The position numbers and the translations under genes are program-made. Below are positions 32,420 to 40,922 of a stretch of DNA of 64,000 bases, piece after piece (position 1 is the first letter of the stretch; every line of letters starts with the position of its first letter). The stretch is from Marilutibacter spongiae (lineage in GTDB: Bacteria; Pseudomonadota; Gammaproteobacteria; Xanthomonadales; Xanthomonadaceae): contig NZ_JACHTF010000013.1 of the NCBI RefSeq assembly GCF_014145325.1, positions 1-64,000 of the forward strand. Direction: 5' to 3'. The notes under the pieces were generated by a model, which was given only the letters and a program-made list of their open reading frames with translations, ran no database searches and was not told where the DNA came from.

Positions 32420-34306
32420 ATGAATTCCACCGTCCAACGCAATCCCGTCGCCCGCATCCTCGTGGGCCTCTGGGACGCCATGAACTTCACCCGTCGGTTG
32501 ATCTTCAACCTCCTGTTCTTCGGCCTCCTGCTGATCCTCCTGGTGGCCCTGGGCAGCGGCGAGCGGGCGGTGCCGCTGCTCGAGCGCAGCACGCTGGTGA
32601 TCGCGCCCGAGGGCAACCTGGTCGAGCAGTTCAGCTCCGACCCGGTCACGCGCGCCATCGGCAAGTCGATGGGCCAGCACGGGGGTGAAGTGCAGTTGCG
32701 CGACCTGCTGCGCGCGCTGGATGCGGCGGCCGACGACGCGCACATCGAGCGCGTCGTGCTGCGGCTGGACGGGCTGCAGGGGGGTGGCATGGCCTCGCGC
32801 CGCGAACTCGCCCGCGCCGTCGCCCGGCTGCGCGAGAGCGGCAAGCCGGTGCTGGCCTTCAGCGAATCCATGGGCCAGGGCCAGTACCAGGTCGCGGCGG
32901 AAGCCAATGCCCTCTACCTCGATCCGATGGGCGGCATGATGCTCGAGGGCCTGGGCCGCTACCGCACCTATTACCGCGAGCTGCTGCAGGACAAGCTTGG
33001 CGTCGACGTGCACCTGTTCAAGGTCGGCGAGTACAAGTCCGCCGCCGAGCCCTACGTGCTGGACGCGGCCTCGCCGGAAGCGAAGGAGGCCGACCTGTTC
33101 TGGATGAACGACCTCTGGCAGCGTTACCTGGCCGACGTCGCCAAGGCACGCAAGCTCGATGCCGCGCAGCTGGCAGGCACGGTCGAGCAGATGGACGTGG
33201 GCATCCAGGCCGCGGACGGCGACCTTGCCCGCTACGCGCTGGAGCAGAAGCTGGTCGACGGCCTCAAGACCCGCGAGCAGTTCGACGACATGCTGCTCGA
33301 GGATGGCGTTGCCGACGAGGATGCCGACGGCGGCTTCCGCCAGATCGACCTGGACACCTACGTGGCCCACCTCGACAAGGCCGCGCTGAAGGCCGTCGAC
33401 CCGCGCCCGCAGGTGGCGGTGGTGGTCGCCGAGGGGGAGATCAGCGGCGGCGAGCAGCCGCCGGGCACCGTCGGCGGTGCGTCGACCTCGGCCCTGCTGC
33501 GCGAGGCCCGCGACGACGAAAAGGTCAAGGCCGTGGTGCTGCGCGTCGACTCGCCCGGTGGCGAGGTGTTCGCCTCCGAGCAGATCCGCCGCGAGGTCGT
33601 CGCGCTGAAGGAAGCCGGCAAGCCGGTCGTGGTCTCGATGGGCGACCTGGCGGCGTCGGGCGGCTACTGGATCTCGATGAACGCCGATCGCATCTACGCC
33701 GACCCCTCCACGATCACCGGTTCGATCGGCATCTTCGGCCTCATCCCGACCGTGCCCCGCGCCCTGGAGAAGATCGGCGTGCACAGCGATGGCGTCGGCA
33801 CGACGCGTTTCGCGGGGGCCTTCGACATCACCCGCGAACTGGCGCCGGAAGTCGGCCAGGTCATCCAGTCGGTCATCGAGAAGGGCTATCGCGACTTCAC
33901 CGGGCGCGTCGCCGCCGCCCGCGGCAAGTCCGTCGACCAGGTCGACCAGGTCGCGCGCGGCCGTGTCTGGAGCGGCGCGCAGGCCCGCGAACGCGGCCTG
34001 GTGGACGACTTCGGTGGCCTGGACACCGCCATCGCCGACGTCGCCAAGCGCGCCGAACTGGGCGAAGAGGGCGACTACGCCGTGCGCTATGTCGAAAAGC
34101 AGGCCACGCCGTTCGAGCGCTTCTTCACCGGCCTGGCCGAGGGTCGCGCCGGCAGCGCCCTGCTGCGCCACAGTGGCCTGGGCGAGCACATGCTGGCGCG
34201 CGCCTTCCCGCAGATCGACCAGGACCTGCGCTTCATCGAGGCCTCGGCCCGACCGACCGCGGGCGTGCCGGTGAAATCCCTGGCGTACTGCTTCTGCAAG
34301 CTCTGA
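32420..34306 (+). CDS. sppA: Signal peptide peptidase SppA, 67K type
   Basis: The 628-residue membrane-anchored protease degrades cleaved signal peptides. It has an N-terminal membrane segment (LIFNLLFFGLLLILLVALG) and two tandem ClpP-like halves. The catalytic Lys is in VHLFKVGEYKSAAEPYV (first half), and the nucleophilic Ser in MGDLAASGGYWIS (second half), as in E. coli SppA. Length matches the long form. A terminator follows. Confidence 0.96.
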   Translation: MNSTVQRNPVARILVGLWDAMNFTRRLIFNLLFFGLLLILLVALGSGERAVPLLERSTLVIAPEGNLVEQFSSDPVTRAIGKSMGQHGGEVQLRDLLRALDAAADDAHIERVVLRLDGLQGGGMASRRELARAVARLRESGKPVLAFSESMGQGQYQVAAEANALYLDPMGGMMLEGLGRYRTYYRELLQDKLGVDVHLFKVGEYKSAAEPYVLDAASPEAKEADLFWMNDLWQRYLADVAKARKLDAAQLAGTVEQMDVGIQAADGDLARYALEQKLVDGLKTREQFDDMLLEDGVADEDADGGFRQIDLDTYVAHLDKAALKAVDPRPQVAVVVAEGEISGGEQPPGTVGGASTSALLREARDDEKVKAVVLRVDSPGGEVFASEQIRREVVALKEAGKPVVVSMGDLAASGGYWISMNADRIYADPSTITGSIGIFGLIPTVPRALEKIGVHSDGVGTTRFAGAFDITRELAPEVGQVIQSVIEKGYRDFTGRVAAARGKSVDQVDQVARGRVWSGAQARERGLVDDFGGLDTAIADVAKRAELGEEGDYAVRYVEKQATPFERFFTGLAEGRAGSALLRHSGLGEHMLARAFPQIDQDLRFIEASARPTAGVPVKSLAYCFCKL

Positions 34307-34338
34307 TCCAACGCTCGCAAGCGAGCGCAGGTTGAAAG

Positions 34339-34370
34339 ACGCCCCGGCCATGCCGGGGCGTTCTTCTTTT
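34339..34370 (+). terminator. Intrinsic terminator of sppA
   Basis: The 10-bp GC stem acgccccggc / gccggggcgt has a 3-nt loop and is followed by ttcttctttt, 33 nt after the sppA stop. Confidence 0.85.
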
Positions 34371-34466
34371 GCGTGGCATCACCACTGCGCAGATGGGGGC
34401 TGACGCTGTCCGGGTCGGCGCCGTGCCGATCGCGCGCCCGGCGCGTTCCCACCCAGGCCATCAGGC

Positions 34467-34496
34467 GCTGGATCCCAGCGTACGCTGGGATCCAGC
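34467..34496. repeat. Perfect 30-bp palindrome
   Basis: Each 15-nt half is the exact reverse complement of the other (gctggatcccagcgt then acgctgggatccagc). It belongs to the same hairpin family as copies at 7200, 55941 and 56137, but with arms extended to perfect symmetry. Confidence 0.8.
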
Positions 34497-34672
34497 TTTC
34501 GTCCTGGCCCTGACCCGGGCCTTCGCTCTCGAGCGTGCATGCGTCCAGGCGCGCGATAACGGGTATCGCTGCGCTCGACCCACCTACGGCTCGCGGCGGC
34601 GGGCTTCTGGTGCTTTCAAGCGCGTTCCCCTGGCGGGGTCGTGGCTGGCGCGCGCGCGTCGCCAGCCGAGCC

Positions 34673-34918
34673 TCAGCCGCCCGCGGCCTCGATCGCGTCG
34701 TCCTGGGCCTGGGCGGCATCCTGGACGGCTTGTCCGGCGGCCTTGGCCTCGTCGATCGGCGCCTGGATCGCATCGCGCATCCCGGTCGCGTCGCTGGCGG
34801 GGGTGGCCTGCGGCTCCGGCGGCTGTTCCTTGTCGGGCGCTTCGGGCTTGCTGCAGGCGCCCAGCGAGAGGGCGGCCAGCATTGCGGTGGCGAGGGTCAT
34901 CCGGTGCAGACGGGACAT
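34673..34918 (-). CDS. Small lipoprotein
   Basis: The 81-residue product has a signal sequence with lipobox LSLGAC (Cys at about residue 22), then a Pro/Glu-rich stretch and an Ala/Gln/Asp-rich amphipathic helix ([27 protein letters not shown]), as in Lpp/entericidin-like small envelope proteins. Divergent from the SDR gene. Function unknown. Confidence 0.7.
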   Translation of the reverse strand: MSRLHRMTLATAMLAALSLGACSKPEAPDKEQPPEPQATPASDATGMRDAIQAPIDEAKAAGQAVQDAAQAQDDAIEAAGG

Positions 34919-35009
34919 GGGCGTCTCCTGGCGGTCGGGTCGCGACGATCAGGCGCTATGCTACGACGACACGCACGCCCTTGAAGGCGCGCTGCGAGGA
35001 GGAGCAGGC

Positions 35010-35786
35010 ATGGACCCCAACCGTTGGCGACTGGACGGACAACTGGCGCTGGTGACCGGCGGCAGCGCCGGGATCGGACAGGCCATCGCCCGCGAGCTGC
35101 TGGGCTTCGGCGCCGACGTCCTGCTGGCCGCGCGCGACGCCGATGCCCTGGATGCGGTGCGCGATGAACTGCGCGAGGAATTCCCCGAAAGCGACATCGA
35201 GTGGTTCGCCGCCGACGTCGCCGACGACGAACAGCGCCGCGAGCTGCTGGACTGGGTGGAAGACTTCGGCGAAGGCCTGCACGTCCTGGTCAACAACGCC
35301 GGGGGCAACCTGAGCAAGCCCGCGACCGAGTACGCCGACGACGAGTGGCGCGCGATCTTCGAGGTCAACACCTTCGCCGCCTTCGAGCTCTCGCGTTACC
35401 TGCATCCGCTGCTCACCCGGCACGCGGCCTCGAGCATCGTCAACGTCGGCAGCGTGTCGGGCAGCACCGCGGTGCGCACCGGCGTGCCCTACGGCATGAG
35501 CAAGGCGGCGATGCACCAGATGACCCGCAACCTGGCGGTGGAATGGGCCGAGGACGGTGTGCGGGTCAACGCCGTCGCGCCGTGGTACATCCGCACGCGG
35601 CGCACGTCCGGCAAGCTGGCCGATCCCGACTATCTCGACGAGGTCCTGCTGCGCACGCCGCTCGGTCGCGTCGGCGAGCCCGAGGAAGTCGCCGCCGCCG
35701 TGGCATTCCTCTGCCTGCCGGCCGCGGCCTACATCACCGGCGAGTGCATTGCCGTGGACGGGGGCTTCCTGCGCTACGGGTTCTGA
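35010..35786 (+). CDS. Short-chain dehydrogenase/reductase, tropinone reductase-like
   Basis: The 258-residue NAD(P)-dependent oxidoreductase has the cofactor motif [17 protein letters not shown], the catalytic Ser (NVGSVSG) and Tyr/Lys (YGMSKAA), and the C-terminal [18 protein letters not shown]. The pattern [23 protein letters not shown] is what I associate with the tropinone-reductase-like subgroup. A strong ribosome site (gaggaggag) precedes ATG 35010. Substrate unknown. The end overlaps the convergent gene by 13 bp. Confidence 0.9.
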   Translation: MDPNRWRLDGQLALVTGGSAGIGQAIARELLGFGADVLLAARDADALDAVRDELREEFPESDIEWFAADVADDEQRRELLDWVEDFGEGLHVLVNNAGGNLSKPATEYADDEWRAIFEVNTFAAFELSRYLHPLLTRHAASSIVNVGSVSGSTAVRTGVPYGMSKAAMHQMTRNLAVEWAEDGVRVNAVAPWYIRTRRTSGKLADPDYLDEVLLRTPLGRVGEPEEVAAAVAFLCLPAAAYITGECIAVDGGFLRYGF

Positions 35787-36493
35787 TCCGGGGCGGCCAC
35801 GGTCGCGGCCGCTTGCCCGCCCAGTTCCTCGTCCAGCAGGGCCGCCATCGGCGCGAGGCCGCGCGACGGGGCTTCGATTTCCGGACTGATCCGGGCGACC
35901 AGGTGGTAGCGACCGTCGAGGTAGGCCTCCACCAGTACCTGGCTGCCATCCTTGACCCGCGGCGCGGTTGTTTCCGGTTCGATGGACGGCATCGACCAGA
36001 AGCCCGTGTCCGCCAGCAGCCGCACCATGTCGGACCTCGCCTCGACTGGCAATCCGGCCTGCCTGACCAGCACCACCTCGCGTGCGTTGCCGGTGCCGGG
36101 CTGGCGCACCGCGTGGCGGCGCAGGCCGTTCGCGTCCACGAAGGCGTAGCGCACGCTGCTGGCGCCTTCGAACGCCGGCATGCGCAGCATGCGCAGCTGG
36201 AAACCGGCGTCTGGCCCGCGCGGCAAGGGGGGTTCGCCCAGCGCTTCCAGCTGCTTTCCGTAACGCTCGGCGAGCCCGTGCGGCAGGCTGTCGGCAGGAA
36301 AGTACGGTACGGACGGCACATGCCGTAGACGGGCCAGGACGACCAGGACGACGACCAGCACGCCGACGAGCAGCAGCGCCACGAGGTTGAACAGCGTATT
36401 GCGGATGGGGCGACCGGCGGCGTCGGGCGCCGTCGGGCCCGCAGGTGTCCAGCGCGCCTGCGCCGGTCGGCGGGAACGCTCGTCCGCCGTCAT
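35774..36493 (-). CDS. Hypothetical single-pass membrane protein
   Basis: The 239-residue protein has a polar N-terminus, one membrane segment at about 35-57 ([21 protein letters not shown]) and a ~180-residue extracytoplasmic domain with no recognised motif. It is the last gene of a three-gene operon, coupled to the DUF4124 protein upstream through ATGA (start at 36493; an ATG six bases upstream at 36499 is possible). Function unknown. Confidence 0.7.
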   Translation of the reverse strand: MTADERSRRPAQARWTPAGPTAPDAAGRPIRNTLFNLVALLLVGVLVVVLVVLARLRHVPSVPYFPADSLPHGLAERYGKQLEALGEPPLPRGPDAGFQLRMLRMPAFEGASSVRYAFVDANGLRRHAVRQPGTGNAREVVLVRQAGLPVEARSDMVRLLADTGFWSMPSIEPETTAPRVKDGSQVLVEAYLDGRYHLVARISPEIEAPSRGLAPMAALLDEELGGQAAATVAAPDQNP

Positions 36494-37374
36494 CGGCAAC
36501 GGCTCGCGCGGATCAGGCCCTCGATGCGCCCGACCTCCGCGCGCGTGGCCGCGGGATCGTCGCTGCGGGCGAACACCAGCTTGGCCTGCTCATCGCGCAG
36601 CCGGTGCAGCCAGGCATCGCACAGGCCGTCATCGGGCACGGCGCTGCAGCTGTCGTCACGCATCTCGCAGGCACTGCCCGCGCCGATGCCGGGATTGCCG
36701 CCGATGCCGACCGTCTGCAAGGGCGCGCAGCGCGGTGGCGGTTCCGCGAGGTCGCCGAAATAGCGGTCGTTGTCCCAGGTGCGACAGTCGTACAGCGGCG
36801 GCAAGGGCGTGGCTTCATCGCCATCCGCCTCGTGCGCGTCCGCGTCCGCGTCTGGTGCGCGTTCGGCGAGCGGCGTGCCCGAGTCGAGCAACTGGAAGTC
36901 GGAGATGCTCTCGCCGCCCACGCCGATACCGTCCGAGCGGGTTTCCAGGGGGATCGCGCGCACGATCGGTTGGCCCGGCGTTGGCATCGCGGCCGGGTCG
37001 GGCGCGGGCGCCTCCTTCGGCGCGAGCACCGCGGACGGGGCCGGCGGCGCTGCGGCGGGTTCCGGCGCGATCTGCCACTCGGGTTCGGGCAGCGTCGAGG
37101 CCGGGCGCGGCGCCACCGGCGGCGCGCTGGGCAGGTCGTTGACCACCTGCTTGCGTTCGTCGGTGCCGGCCGGGCAGGGCGCGCTCTGGATGGTCAGGTT
37201 GCCCCCGGCATCGGTGCACCGGTACAGCGTGGTCTGGGCCTGCGTGGGCCCGGTGGCGAACATGGCGACGCCGACCGCGCTGGCAAGGCCGGCCAGGATC
37301 AGCGGGCGCGTCGCGCGCTGGAACAGGCTGTGGCGTGCGCCGCCCGGCGCGTCGAGGCTGGGGCAACGGGGCAT
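36490..37374 (-). CDS. DUF4124-domain protein with membrane anchor
   Basis: The 294-residue protein has a hydrophobic N-terminal segment (~25-45), immediately followed by a DUF4124 motif (TTLYRCTDAGGNLTIQSAPCPAGTDERKQV), then a Pro/Ala-rich linker and a Cys-containing C-terminal domain (YDCRTWDNDRYFGDLAEPPPRCAPL; GSACEMRDDSC). Likely periplasmic. Both ends overlap neighbours by ATGA, so it lies in the middle of a tightly coupled operon. Function unknown. Confidence 0.75.
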   Translation of the reverse strand: MPRCPSLDAPGGARHSLFQRATRPLILAGLASAVGVAMFATGPTQAQTTLYRCTDAGGNLTIQSAPCPAGTDERKQVVNDLPSAPPVAPRPASTLPEPEWQIAPEPAAAPPAPSAVLAPKEAPAPDPAAMPTPGQPIVRAIPLETRSDGIGVGGESISDFQLLDSGTPLAERAPDADADAHEADGDEATPLPPLYDCRTWDNDRYFGDLAEPPPRCAPLQTVGIGGNPGIGAGSACEMRDDSCSAVPDDGLCDAWLHRLRDEQAKLVFARSDDPAATRAEVGRIEGLIRASRCR

Positions 37375-38099
37375 CAGGGATTCCGGCAGTCGTTGGCGAG
37401 GCGTGCGTCGATGCCACGCTGCTCTTCGTCGATGGCGTGGCGCTCGCTTTGCAGCGCGCTGTTGTAACGGCGATCCAGCGCATAGCGGCGATCACGCAGG
37501 CGATCGCAGACCTCGCGCTGGGGCAGGGCATTGCAGGTGTCGCGTATCCAGGTACCCGCCGGATAGCCGACCGTCGCCAGCGGTGGGCTGCCGCCGTGCC
37601 GGTAGCCGCCGCCGACGTCGATGCGGCCCCTCACGTTGCCACCGCCGATGTCCACGCGCCCCCGGTAGCCGCCACCGTGCACGGGTCCCGTCGCGACGGG
37701 GTAGCCGAGCGTCCACAACGGCACCCAGCGCGGATTGCCTTCCGGCGTATCGCTCGTGTAGGTCTCGCCATCGGGCGTGGTGCATTCGTACATCGGGCGG
37801 GGGGCTTGCAGATAGACGACCTGCGGCGCGGCCGGGGCGGGCACCGCTGCCGGTGTCGCGGGCGCCGGTGCCGGGGCCGCCGCGGGCGGCGGATCCACCG
37901 GCCGGCGCATGGTCTGGACCTGTTCGCGCTCGCCGGGCTTGCATGGGGTGTCGCGCAGGCTCAGGCGGCCCTGGCCATCCGTGCAGCGGTAGATGGTGAC
38001 CGTCTCGGCCACGCCGTTCCCGCATGCGAGCGCGCCGGCCAGGCACAGGGCCGGGAGCACGCGGGGCGCGGGGCGGGCGGCGGTAAGCGTCGTGCGCAT
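37374..38099 (-). CDS. DUF4124-domain exported protein
   Basis: The 241-residue protein has a signal peptide (ending about GVAE) and two DUF4124-like motifs (VTIYRCTDGQGRLSLRDTPCKPGE and MYECTTPDGETYTSDTPEGNP), a Gly-rich middle (GGGYRGRVDIGGGNVRGRIDVGGGYRHGG) and a helical C-terminus. It opens the three-gene operon and is paralogous in its N-terminal motif to the next gene. Function unknown. Confidence 0.75.
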   Translation of the reverse strand: MRTTLTAARPAPRVLPALCLAGALACGNGVAETVTIYRCTDGQGRLSLRDTPCKPGEREQVQTMRRPVDPPPAAAPAPAPATPAAVPAPAAPQVVYLQAPRPMYECTTPDGETYTSDTPEGNPRWVPLWTLGYPVATGPVHGGGYRGRVDIGGGNVRGRIDVGGGYRHGGSPPLATVGYPAGTWIRDTCNALPQREVCDRLRDRRYALDRRYNSALQSERHAIDEEQRGIDARLANDCRNP

Positions 38100-38154
38100 G
38101 CCGCCATCTTGCGCCCTGCGGCCGCGCCGGGAAAGCGCGGGGATGAACGCCCGC

Positions 38155-38775
38155 CTATTCGGCCCGGCTGAATTCGATCCGCATGGTGTGGCGTTCCTCG
38201 CCGGCATGCGTTTCGTACATGTCCATCACGTGATGGTCGGCATCGACGATGCGCAGGGTCTCGCGCACCTGCAGCATCGATCCAGCGTCCATCGGGTCGG
38301 GCCACTGGCCCCTGAACGTGTAGGTCCGGCTCGCGGCGTCGTACCGGCCGCTCATCGTGGACGTACTGGTGGACATGTTGTCCATCCACACGGCGGTGTA
38401 CTCGCCACGGACGTTGTCGTAGCCGGTGTGGCCCACGCCCTCCAGTTGCGCCCCCATGATCTCGCCGCTGTAGGCCATGCGCACCTGGCGGCCGCCGAAC
38501 TCGGCGGTGGTGGTGGCCCGTGCGGTCGCGGTCGCCGGCGGGGCGTCGGGGGTCATCCAGACCGTCTGGCGCGCATTCCAGCGGCCGACGAACTGCTCGG
38601 CGAGCCGCGCGTGCTCGGGGCCGGGCGTGGATGCCTTTTCCCAGGCGACCATCATGGCCTGCTGTTCGGGACTCATCGCGGCCATGGGATCGCCGGGTGC
38701 ATCCTGCGCGTACAACGGTGACGCGAGCGCCAGCGTGCATGCCAGCACGAACGCGCGGTGGACGGGGCTCGTCAT
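38155..38775 (-). CDS. DUF1579-family exported protein
   Basis: The 206-residue protein has a signal peptide (1-23, LYAQ) and a beta-rich domain with FVGRWNARQTVWMTPDAPP and SRTYTFRGQWPDPMDAG...RETLRIVDADHHVMDMYETHAGEE, typical of DUF1579. Function unknown. It lies 55 bp upstream of the DUF4124 operon in the same direction. Confidence 0.8.
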   Translation of the reverse strand: MTSPVHRAFVLACTLALASPLYAQDAPGDPMAAMSPEQQAMMVAWEKASTPGPEHARLAEQFVGRWNARQTVWMTPDAPPATATARATTTAEFGGRQVRMAYSGEIMGAQLEGVGHTGYDNVRGEYTAVWMDNMSTSTSTMSGRYDAASRTYTFRGQWPDPMDAGSMLQVRETLRIVDADHHVMDMYETHAGEERHTMRIEFSRAE

Positions 38776-38858
38776 GTGCCTGCTCCAGGGGTGCCGGTGG
38801 GCGGTACCCCGATCCTACGCCCGCGCGCGGCGGGGCGCATGCGGCGATGCGGTGGCGC

Positions 38859-39422
38859 TCAGGCCCGGATCAGCTGGCCGTCGCGGGCGTCCCGGATCAC
38901 GGTGGGGGCGGCCATGCCGCCGGTCTCGCCGGGGGCGACCGCGTCCAGCGCCGACAGCAGGTCCGGGTCGAGCTGGTCGTGCAGGAACGCCGGCGGCGCG
39001 CCGGCCAGGTTGGCGCTGGTCGACACCAGGGGCGCGCCGAAGGCATGGCACAGCGCGACCACGTGCAGGTGGGCGCTTACCCGGACCGCGACGCTGTCAT
39101 GCGCGCCGGTGACCCAGCGGGGCACCCGGGCGGTGGCCGGGACCACCCAGGTGTTGGGACCCGGCCAGCTGGCCAGGACGTCGTCGCGGCGGCCCTCCGG
39201 CAGGGCGTCCCAGTCGACCAGGCCGTCGAGTTGCGAGGGGCGTGCGGCGATCAGGATCAGGCCCTTGTCCACCGGACGCTGCTTGATCCGCAGCAGGCGG
39301 GTGACCGCGTCTTCGTCGAACGGGTCGCAGCCCAGGCCCCACACGGCTTCGGTGGGGTAGGCGATGACGCCGCCGCCGCGCAGGGCGGCGACGGCGTTGT
39401 CGAGGGCGGGTGAGTCGCTCAT
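38859..39422 (-). CDS. tsaC: Threonylcarbamoyl-AMP synthase, TsaC type
   Basis: The 187-residue YrdC-domain enzyme makes threonylcarbamoyl-AMP from threonine, bicarbonate and ATP for the t6A37 modification of ANN-decoding tRNAs. Key motifs are YPTEAVWGLGCDPFD, the K-x-R motif in RLLRIKQRPVDKGLIL, WPGPNTWVVPA and STSANLAGAPP. Short length indicates the single-domain TsaC form. Confidence 0.95.
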   Translation of the reverse strand: MSDSPALDNAVAALRGGGVIAYPTEAVWGLGCDPFDEDAVTRLLRIKQRPVDKGLILIAARPSQLDGLVDWDALPEGRRDDVLASWPGPNTWVVPATARVPRWVTGAHDSVAVRVSAHLHVVALCHAFGAPLVSTSANLAGAPPAFLHDQLDPDLLSALDAVAPGETGGMAAPTVIRDARDGQLIRA

Positions 39423-39477
39423 GGCCGCAGTCTGTCAGCTGTGACGCGCGCGCGCGAGCCCGTCGTCGCGTCGAGGG

Positions 39478-40653
39478 TCAGAATTCGACCCAGGCATCGC
39501 GCCAGTTCGAGCCCGTGCCGGGCGCGTAGTGTGCGGTGCTGTTGATGTTGCACCAGCCTCCCTCGGGGAACGGGCGACAGGCATAGAGCTTGCCGTCGCT
39601 GCCCTTGACCACGGTCTCGCCCGGCTTGTACTGGCCGATCCCGTCCGGATAGACATAGTCGTACTCGCCCGGCGGCGGCGGGTCCTGGGGCAGGGTGATG
39701 TCGATCTGGTGGCGACGCCTGGTCCCCGACAGGTAGACGTGGTTGCCGCTGGCGGAGGCGACCGGGGTGATGCTGCCGTTGGCGAGCACGCCGATCCGGG
39801 CGAAGCTGGCGCGGGCATTGACCTGCTCGCCGACGTGCTTCGGCCAGGCGGTCGTCGATCCCTGGGCGGTGGTGGCGATATCGACGTCGATCCGCTCGGC
39901 GTCGCTGCCGTCGGCATTGAACACGCGCAGCGAGACCTGGGTGCCGACGGGCAGGGCATTCTGCGCGACCAGCGCGCCGGCATCCTGCCACTGCGGCGGC
40001 GGTGGCGGGTTGGTGCCGCCGGCGAACTTGACGTCCATGCAGGTATAGAAGGCTTCCGTGGAGTCAGAGCGCTGCCAGGTGTTGTAGATCACGTGGCGCC
40101 CGCTGCGCTGCGGGAGCTGGCAGCTCAGGTGGTAGTTGCCGTCGGCCGACAGCGGCGTGTTGCCGATGCGGCAGAACTCCTGCAGGTCCGACCACTTCAG
40201 CGCGGTGTTCGGGTTCCAGCCTTCCGGTGTCACGTAGAACACCCATTCCCGGGTCGAGTGCGGCGCCGTGCCCTTGAACAGGAACTCGTAGCGACCGTTG
40301 GCTTCCGGGGCGATGTCGGTGGCCTGCCAGTCGCTGCGCACCAGGTCGAGGCCGCGGAAGGTCGGGTTGTTGCCGCTGCACAGCTTGCCGTCGGGTACCA
40401 CCGCCTGGTGGTTGCCGTTCGCATTGGCCTGGTTGATGCCCATCCAGTCGTAGAACAGCTGCGGCCCGGCGACTTCCCAGGCCGCGCGGCAGGCTGGATC
40501 GGCGGGATTCTCGCGGTTGCCCTGGGCGCAGGCATAGATGCGGCTGACGGGTTTGACCATGGTGCCGTGGGCTTCGGCGCGGCCGAGGGGCAGGGCGCCC
40601 AGGAGCAGGCAGGTGGCGATCGCGCCCCACTGCAGGTGCGGGTGTGTCTTCAT
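39478..40653 (-). CDS. Secreted AA10 lytic polysaccharide monooxygenase with chitin-binding-like C-terminus
   Basis: The 391-residue protein has a signal peptide ending AEA, so the mature N-terminus is H29 (HGTMVKPVSR), half of the copper-binding histidine brace. The second brace His lies in SGRHVIYNTWQRSDS and the axial Phe in EAFYTCMD. After the AA10 domain (to about 215) come a beta-sandwich module (NALPVGTQVSLRVFNADGSDAERIDV) like GbpA domain 2, and a C-terminal CBM5/12-like part (YKPGETVVKGSDGKLYACRPFP). It should oxidatively cut chitin outside the cell. Well-spaced GGACA/TGTCC half-sites lie upstream. Confidence 0.92.
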   Translation of the reverse strand: MKTHPHLQWGAIATCLLLGALPLGRAEAHGTMVKPVSRIYACAQGNRENPADPACRAAWEVAGPQLFYDWMGINQANANGNHQAVVPDGKLCSGNNPTFRGLDLVRSDWQATDIAPEANGRYEFLFKGTAPHSTREWVFYVTPEGWNPNTALKWSDLQEFCRIGNTPLSADGNYHLSCQLPQRSGRHVIYNTWQRSDSTEAFYTCMDVKFAGGTNPPPPPQWQDAGALVAQNALPVGTQVSLRVFNADGSDAERIDVDIATTAQGSTTAWPKHVGEQVNARASFARIGVLANGSITPVASASGNHVYLSGTRRRHQIDITLPQDPPPPGEYDYVYPDGIGQYKPGETVVKGSDGKLYACRPFPEGGWCNINSTAHYAPGTGSNWRDAWVEF

Positions 40654-40806
40654 GACGGTGTGCCTCTGAATGGATGTCCGGTCCGGATCCCCCGGCGGGC
40701 AGAGTAGACAACGATGTCATGAAGAGCTGTGATCGCGCCGGCGGAACAAGGCCTCGCCAGGTGTGGCTTTGGAGCCTTCTTCGCGCTCTTATGCATTCGG
40801 TCGATA

Positions 40807-40859
40807 TGTCCTGTGCTGTCCTGCATAAAAAAAGCGGACAAAGTGGACATGGTCGGACA
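40807..40859. promoter_or_regulatory. Phased TGTCC / GGACA half-sites upstream of the LPMO gene
   Basis: TGTCC occurs at 40807 and 40817 and GGACA at 40836, 40845 and 40855, spaced by about one or two helical turns around an A-run. The cluster is about 155-205 bp upstream of the LPMO start. A regulator site is inferred from spacing and symmetry only. Confidence 0.35.
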
Positions 40860-40870
40860 TCGAGGGTGCC

Positions 40871-40898
40871 AACGAAAGCGGCCACCCGGAGGTGGCCG
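40871..40898 (-). terminator. Terminator-like hairpin of topA
   Basis: The stem cggccacc / ggtggccg (40879-40898) has a 4-nt loop and, on the minus strand, is followed by gctttcgtt. It lies 25 nt after the topA stop. Confidence 0.65.
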
Positions 40899-40922
40899 TT
40901 TCCCGGGCGGGGAGGGCGGCGG

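Larger units (their letters stand above)
34307..34672. other. Intergenic stretch between sppA and a small lipoprotein gene
   Basis: This 366-bp stretch holds the sppA terminator and a perfect 30-bp palindrome of the ctggatcccagcg family (34467-34496). Beyond these I see no gene or regulatory pattern. Confidence 0.6.
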
